DNA from: Thermoleophilaceae bacterium
GTDB taxonomy: Bacteria; Actinomycetota; Thermoleophilia; Solirubrobacterales; Thermoleophilaceae
DNA length: 6,876 nt
Reading direction: 5' to 3'
NCBI GenBank assembly: GCA_013811765.1
Contig: JACCUO010000028.1
Coordinates: 1 to 6,876, forward strand
The notes below the pieces were generated by a model. It searched no databases, was not told the origin of the DNA, and worked only from the letters and a program-made list of their open reading frames with translations. A program made the translations under genes and the position numbers. Positions 5,082 to 6,876 of this stretch are shown one piece after another; the first letter of the stretch is position 1; each line of letters opens with the position of its first letter.

Positions 5082-6876
5082 GCGCAGATCGGTCCTTCAC
5101 GGAGGAGCAGCTGCGGGCGATCGAGCGCCGTGACGGCCCACTGCTCGTCTCCGCAGGCGCCGGCGCGGGCAAGACCTCCGTGCTGGTGGAGAGGTTCGTC
5201 CGGTCGGTGGTTGAGGACGGCTCCCCGGTCGAGTCGATCCTCGCGATCACGTTCACGGAGAAGGCCGCCGCCCAGCTGCGTACGCGCGTTCGCGGGCGCT
5301 TCCTTCGGCACGGCAGGCGCGAGGAGATGCGCGCGGCCGAGACGGCCTGGATCTCGACGATCCACGGTTTCTGCGCGCGCGTCCTGCGCACCCATGCGCT
5401 GAGAGCGGGCCTGGACCCGGAGTTCCGGGTGATCGAGGCACTCGAGGCAGAGCGCCTGCGCCTGGAGGCATTCGACCTCGCCCTGGCCGACTACCTTGGC
5501 GAGGAGGCCGCCGGCGAGCGGCTGGACCTGGTGGTGCGCTACGGACCGGAGGGCTTGGCCGACATGGTTCGCACGACCTACTCGCACCTGCGCAGCCTCG
5601 GGCAGGAGCAGCCGGAGCTCCCCGACCTTGCCGAGCCGCGCGCGGGCGGCGAGTTGGAGGAGTTGAGGGGAGCCGCCAGGGGTGCTCTCGCCGAGCTCGG
5701 CCCCGCGAGCGGCAAGCGAGTGGGGGAGGCGCGCGCGGTGGTCGAGTCCTGCCTCGAGCTGCTCGAGTGCGACGAGCTGCCCGACCCGGCGTCACTCGAG
5801 CCCCTCTGCTTCTCGGCCGGCGGGGCAAATGCCCTCAAGGGACCGGCGTGCGCGCGCTACCTCGAAGCCCGCGAGGCGCTGCTCGCGCTCTGCTCAGCGC
5901 ACGCGGAGTTCGCCGACCACGGCCACCTGCGTGATCTCCTAAGCGCCTACGGCCTGCGCTATGGCCGGCTCAAGCGTGAGCGATCGGGGGTCGACTTCGA
6001 CGACCTGGAACTGGGCGCCGCGCGGCTGTTCGAGGAGCACCCCGCCGTGTGTGCGGAGTATTCCGAGCGTTTCACCCAGATCATGGTGGACGAGTTCCAG
6101 GACACCAACCGGCTGCAGAACTCGCTGCTGGGCCGCCTCGAGCGCGACAACCTCTTCCGGGTGGGCGACGAGCGCCAGTCGATCTACCGCTTCCGGCACG
6201 CCGACGTGGGGGTATTCCGCGAGCACCGGGCCGCCGCCCTGGCGGCCGGCCGGGCCGAGGAGATCACCGTGAACTTCCGCAGCCGCGGGGAGGTTCTCGA
6301 GGCCATAGACGCCCTGTTCGCATCGATCTGGGGCGAGGCCTTCGTGCCGCTGCGGGAGGGGCCCGCCGCGCGTGAGGGCGAGCCCCGGGTGACCCCCTGC
6401 GTCGAGCTGATCGTGAGCGACCGCAGCGCCGCGCGCTGGAAAAAGCTGGTGGGAGAGGACGAGGATGCCGCCGAGGCGCTCTTCGGCGAGTCGATGCGCA
6501 CCGTGCCCGCCTGGCGGGCGGCCGAGGCCCGCTCCCTGGCGCGGCGGATCGAGCAGCTCACGCGCGCAGGCCCCTACGGCCTCAGCGATGTCGTGGTGCT
6601 CGTGCGCGCCACCACGCACCTGTCCGTCTACGAGCGCGCGCTCGAGGAGCGCGGCATCCCGACATACGTGCTCGGCGGCCGCGGCTACTGGAGCCAGCAG
6701 CAGGTGGCCGACCTGCGCGCCTACCTATCCGCTCTGGCCAACCCGCGCGACGAGCTGGCGCTCTACTCGGTGCTCGGCTCACCGCTGGCGGGGGTCTCGC
6801 TCGACGCGCTCGTCCTGGTGGCGGAGTCCGGGCGCCGCGCCCACGGCGCGTGGGGTGCCCTCGAGCGGCTCGTGCC
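5078..6876 (+). CDS. addA: AddA-like UvrD-type ATP-dependent helicase subunit (3' partial, 599 aa visible)
   Basis: The ATG at 5078 overlaps the TGA of the AddB-like gene (ATGA), so the two are translationally coupled. The frame stays open to the window edge. Superfamily 1A helicase motifs are intact and in order: Q-motif Gln11; Walker A SAGAGAGKTS at 25-34 (Lys32, Thr33); motif Ia TFTEKAAAQL at 58-67; STIHGFC at 93-99; motif II VDEFQDTN at 337-344 (Asp338, Glu339); motif III GDERQSIYRF at 363-372; and NFRS at 399-402 (motif IV region). The 230-residue stretch between HGFC and motif II fits the 1B domain. The protein should be the active 3'-5' motor of the complex, pairing with the upstream subunit, whose own ATP site looks dead. 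Motifs V and VI and any C-terminal nuclease domain lie beyond the window, so AddA (motor plus nuclease) cannot be told from a motor-only UvrD-like protein. Full AddA proteins are about 1,100-1,250 aa, so roughly half is seen. Confidence 0.92.
   Translation, partial: MSADRSFTEEQLRAIERRDGPLLVSAGAGAGKTSVLVERFVRSVVEDGSPVESILAITFTEKAAAQLRTRVRGRFLRHGRREEMRAAETAWISTIHGFCARVLRTHALRAGLDPEFRVIEALEAERLRLEAFDLALADYLGEEAAGERLDLVVRYGPEGLADMVRTTYSHLRSLGQEQPELPDLAEPRAGGELEELRGAARGALAELGPASGKRVGEARAVVESCLELLECDELPDPASLEPLCFSAGGANALKGPACARYLEAREALLALCSAHAEFADHGHLRDLLSAYGLRYGRLKRERSGVDFDDLELGAARLFEEHPAVCAEYSERFTQIMVDEFQDTNRLQNSLLGRLERDNLFRVGDERQSIYRFRHADVGVFREHRAAALAAGRAEEITVNFRSRGEVLEAIDALFASIWGEAFVPLREGPAAREGEPRVTPCVELIVSDRSAARWKKLVGEDEDAAEALFGESMRTVPAWRAAEARSLARRIEQLTRAGPYGLSDVVVLVRATTHLSVYERALEERGIPTYVLGGRGYWSQQQVADLRAYLSALANPRDELALYSVLGSPLAGVSLDALVLVAESGRRAHGAWGALERLV

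Noticed and set aside
5939..6619. 226-codon minus-strand frame inside the AddA-like gene
   Set aside because: It is antisense to the helicase motifs VDEFQDTN and NFRS on the other strand and has no recognisable protein features of its own.
5078..6876. Reading the AddBA pair as a new anti-phage defence system
   Set aside because: The motifs and ATGA-coupled arrangement fit the known AddAB recombination machinery, and no accompanying defence, integrase or toxin genes are visible in the window.

Overview
The window is very GC-rich, with G/C-ending codons and frequent GTG starts. This points to a high-GC actinobacterium. The protein wording, such as a GFRGRSG topoisomerase tail and a CRHNRF..DCPIC small protein beside an AddB/AddA-like pair, reminds me of Thermoleophilia/Solirubrobacterales. 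That placement is inference from memory of similar proteins, not a search result. I see no tRNA, rRNA, insertion sequence, CRISPR array or phage gene. It looks like ordinary chromosomal housekeeping DNA with one uncharacterised gene in it.

Layout: (1) bases 2-277, + strand, are the 3' end of a gene whose product resembles the C-terminal repeat of a type IA DNA topoisomerase, followed by a disordered Ala/Gly/acidic tail. (2) Bases 289-1371, - strand and convergent with the first, encode a complete calcineurin-like metallophosphoesterase. (3) A 43-bp divergent gap (1372-1414) holds a 12-bp near-identical direct repeat. (4) Bases 1415-2068, + strand, encode an unrecognised 217-residue protein with an N-terminal Cys/His cluster and two similar Trp-containing segments; a perfect 15-bp palindrome lies in its linker. 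(5) A 91-bp gap (2069-2159) has a small hairpin across the preceding stop codon. (6) Bases 2160-5081, + strand, encode an AddB-like protein with an intact PD-(D/E)XK nuclease and Cys cluster but a degenerate Walker A motif. (7) Bases 5078-6876, + strand, encode the first 599 residues of an AddA-like UvrD-type helicase, overlapping the previous gene by ATGA and running off the window.

Genes 6 and 7 form a translationally coupled pair that should make a two-subunit helicase-nuclease for processing double-strand DNA ends before recombination. The small protein upstream is co-oriented with them and is the most interesting unknown. Whether it works with the complex cannot be told from the sequence. 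There is no convincing evidence here of a wholly new defence or mobile system.
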